A stretch of DNA of 5,839 nt from an uncultured Clostridia bacterium (GTDB lineage: Bacteria > Bacillota > Clostridia > Oscillospirales > Oscillospiraceae), in assembly GCA_947167725.1 (NCBI GenBank), contig CAMVJF010000117.1:1-5839 (forward strand). Reading direction: 5' to 3'. The position numbers and the translations under genes were made by a program. Of the stretch, positions 5,765 through 5,839 are shown in pieces (position 1 is the first letter of the stretch; each line of letters begins with the position of its first letter). Under the pieces are notes generated by a model that saw only the letters and a list, made by a program, of their open reading frames with translations, searched no databases and was not told where the DNA came from.

Positions 5765-5797
5765 CCGGCCGCGCCGCGGCCGGCGGGCTTCGCCCGC
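5765..5797. repeat. Two adjoining GC-rich inverted repeats beyond the terminator
   Basis: CCGGCCGC (5765-5772) pairs with GCGGCCGG (5776-5783) around GCC. Overlapping its last base, GCGGGC (5783-5788) pairs with GCCCGC (5792-5797) around TTC. Neither has a T tract on the + strand. They could be a backup structure, part of an intergenic repeat, or the leader of the next gene. The remaining bases to 5839 are purine-rich (GGAGA at 5815-5819, AAGGCAGG at 5827-5834) and show no start codon with a usable frame. Confidence 0.5.
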
Positions 5798-5839
5798 ACA
5801 CGGGAAGCGCGACGGAGAACAATAAGAAGGCAGGCGCCG

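Noticed and set aside
4642..5799. 385-codon minus-strand frame opposite the lyase and terminator
   Set aside because: It runs through the intrinsic terminator and is antisense to a well-supported enzyme; composition is that of a shadow frame.

Overview
The window looks like one complete metabolic operon from a GC-rich Firmicute, most likely a Clostridia/Oscillospirales-type gut anaerobe. This rests on strong GGAGG-type ribosome binding sites, a short Lys-Lys lipoprotein signal ending in LAAC, and a GC-rich hairpin terminator with a T tract. The taxonomic placement is inference; no marker gene is present.

Layout, all on the + strand. Positions 1-295 hold no gene I can support. The first ~120 bases are about 37% GC (hand count), against clearly GC-rich genes downstream. 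This stretch contains a good sigma-A-type promoter (TTGGAC, 18-base spacer, TACAAT). Next come an M20-family metallopeptidase homologue (296-1633), then tctC, tctB and tctA of a tripartite tricarboxylate transporter (1668-2714, 2777-3286, 3306-4691). A 34-residue membrane peptide starts at a GTG that overlaps the tctA stop (4688-4792). A PEP mutase/isocitrate lyase superfamily enzyme follows (4828-5691). The operon closes with a 12-bp hairpin terminator (5727-5762), and two more GC-rich hairpins lie beyond it.

Working model (inference): TctC captures a small carboxylate outside the membrane and TctA/TctB carry it in by ion-coupled transport. The cytoplasmic M20-like protein and the lyase then process it, the lyase probably by carbon-carbon cleavage giving pyruvate or a related 2-oxo acid. 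The substrate cannot be read from the sequence.

The most notable observations are these. The M20 protein lacks three active-site residues that are near-universal in its family. The lyase is also off-consensus at several catalytic positions. The last transmembrane segment of TctA appears to be encoded as a separate, translationally coupled small ORF. A perfect 10-bp hairpin without a T tract sits between tctC and tctB and may set their relative expression.
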